Source of the DNA: CAZWCX01 sp964632945
GTDB lineage: Bacteria; Planctomycetota; MHYJ01; WSZJ01; CAZWCX01
Length of the DNA: 23,667 nt
Assembly: GCA_964632945.1 (NCBI GenBank)
Contig: CAZWCX010000113.1
Coordinates: 1 to 23,667, forward strand
Direction: 5' to 3'
The position numbers and the translations under genes are program-made. A model generated the notes under the pieces. The model did no database searches, was not told the origin of the DNA, and saw nothing but the letters and a program-made list of their open reading frames with translations. Position 1 is the first letter of the stretch. Every line of letters starts with the position of its first letter. Below, piece by piece: positions 23,081 through 23,667 of the stretch.

Positions 23081-23118
23081 GATTCTGCCGGAAACCGCGG
23101 GCGCGGTTGCGCAGAATC
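23081..23118 (+). promoter_or_regulatory. Strong nested stem-loop 40 nt upstream of the tandem-receiver start
   Basis: The outer arms GATTCTGC (23081-23088) and GCAGAATC (23111-23118) are perfect complements. The inner arms AACCGC (23093-23098) and GCGGTT (23103-23108) enclose a GGGC loop. The 14 base pairs are separated only by a small asymmetric internal loop. No T-run follows, so an RNA control, processing or pausing element is more likely than an intrinsic terminator. It may set the expression of the downstream output gene relative to the operon. Confidence 0.5.
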
Positions 23119-23158
23119 AGGCCGGCCGGACCGTCCGGAGACATTGGGAGGCGGGCCC

Positions 23159-23667
23159 GTGGACGCCGCGCGCATCTTGATCCTGGATGACAGTCTCACG
23201 GTCCGGATGGACCTGGCCGACGCCTTGAGCGAAGCGGGACTTCGAGTCGAATCCTGCGCGACGCTCGCCGAGGCGAGGGCGCTCCTGGCCCGGCAGCGAT
23301 TCGACCTCCTCCTGCTGGACCTGACGCTGCCGGACGGGGATGGGCTCGACCTTCTCAAGGAGGTTCGGGAAGATCCCCGCCAGGAGAAGCTGATCGTCAT
23401 TCTCCTCTCCGCGCGGCCGGACGTCGGCGACCGGGTTCGCGGAATGGAATCGGGGGCCGACGCCTACGTGGGCAAACCGTACAGCACCGGCTACCTGGTG
23501 GAGCACACGCGGGAGCTCCTCGGGCATGGAGGGGCGGAGGAGCCGACGGCTCCGGCCGCCGCCGCCCCGTGCGTCGTGGTCATCGAGGACAGTCCGACCT
23601 TCCGCGCGCAGCTGGTGGAAACCCTGCGAACCGCGGGATACTCCGTCCACGCCGCCCCCTCGGGGCG
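23159..23667 (+). CDS. Tandem receiver-domain protein (3' end beyond window)
   Basis: A GTG start with GGGAGG seven bases upstream; the frame is open to the window end (169 full codons). REC1 spans about 5-120 (D10-D11, acceptor D54 in LLLLDLTLPDGDGLD, S84, K106 in VGKPYS). After a Pro/Ala linker a second receiver begins at about residue 138 (CVVVIEDSPTFRAQLVETLRTAGYSV) and is cut by the edge. Its position right after the CheA-REC gene suggests it is the response regulator or a hybrid kinase of the same pathway. In Wsp systems the output is WspR (REC-GGDEF); here the C-terminal output domain cannot be seen, so a diguanylate cyclase, a histidine kinase or a CheB-like domain all remain possible. 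Confidence 0.9.
   Translation, partial: MDAARILILDDSLTVRMDLADALSEAGLRVESCATLAEARALLARQRFDLLLLDLTLPDGDGLDLLKEVREDPRQEKLIVILLSARPDVGDRVRGMESGADAYVGKPYSTGYLVEHTRELLGHGGAEEPTAPAAAAPCVVVIEDSPTFRAQLVETLRTAGYSVHAAPSG

Noticed and set aside
22944..23180. 78-codon open frame in the gap after cheA
   Set aside because: No ribosome site, Arg-rich composition typical of a GC shadow frame, and it overlaps the well-supported GTG start at 23159 and the stem-loops.

Overview
The window is high-GC DNA (roughly 70% by eye) with dense signalling genes. It holds a Ser/Thr kinase-like protein beside an FHA/sigma-54 activator, remains of a membrane-anchored kinase with TPRs, a second sigma-54 activator, a hybrid histidine kinase and a chemosensory cluster. 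Together with an FtsQ-like protein and an IS21-type remnant, this suits a large-genome environmental bacterium such as a planctomycete or a myxobacterium-like lineage. No rRNA or other marker is present, so the phylum is an inference. I saw no tRNA, rRNA or CRISPR array.

Region 1 (1-2476, +): the 3' part of a proline-rich pseudokinase-like gene, followed after 37 nt by an FHA domain fused to a sigma-54 AAA+ activator with a Fis-type HTH. Region 2 (2541-6625): an App1-type (DUF2183) secreted or membrane phosphatase on the minus strand, a plus-strand coiled-coil membrane protein of unknown function, and a minus-strand two-TM channel with a TrkA-N/RCK module but no classical TVGYG filter. Region 3 (6731-9602, +): an atypical receiver/sigma-54 activator whose promoter appears to abut its start codon (leaderless), then an M16 YfmH-like zinc-protease homologue. 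Region 4 (9676-12846, +): an FtsQ/DivIB-like protein, a polytopic membrane protein and an exported membrane protein, the last two coupled by an ATGA overlap.

Region 5 (about 12.7-14.5 kb) is a scar. On the minus strand lie the C-terminal end of a Ser/Thr kinase-TPR gene with a single-base frameshift, an N-terminal fragment of an IS21-type istB, and a pilin- or PilX-like N-terminal fragment with no usable start in frame. It is followed by about 500 bp without a solid gene. That stretch holds the most AT-rich block of the window, a perfect 15-bp inverted repeat and a possible sigma-54 promoter, all pointing at the next operon.

Region 6 (14987 to the end, +) is one long signalling operon: REC-PAS-HisKA-HATPase-REC hybrid kinase, CheW, CheR-TPR, CheW, HAMP-less MCP, CheA-REC hybrid, then a structured 220-nt leader and a tandem-receiver protein cut by the window edge. 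Two CheWs flanking a CheR-TPR, with an MCP and a CheA-REC, is the composition of the Wsp (alternative cellular function) system rather than of flagellar chemotaxis. The order is B-C-D-A-E rather than A-B-C-D-E, and no CheB is visible before the end. The output protein probably lies just beyond the window.
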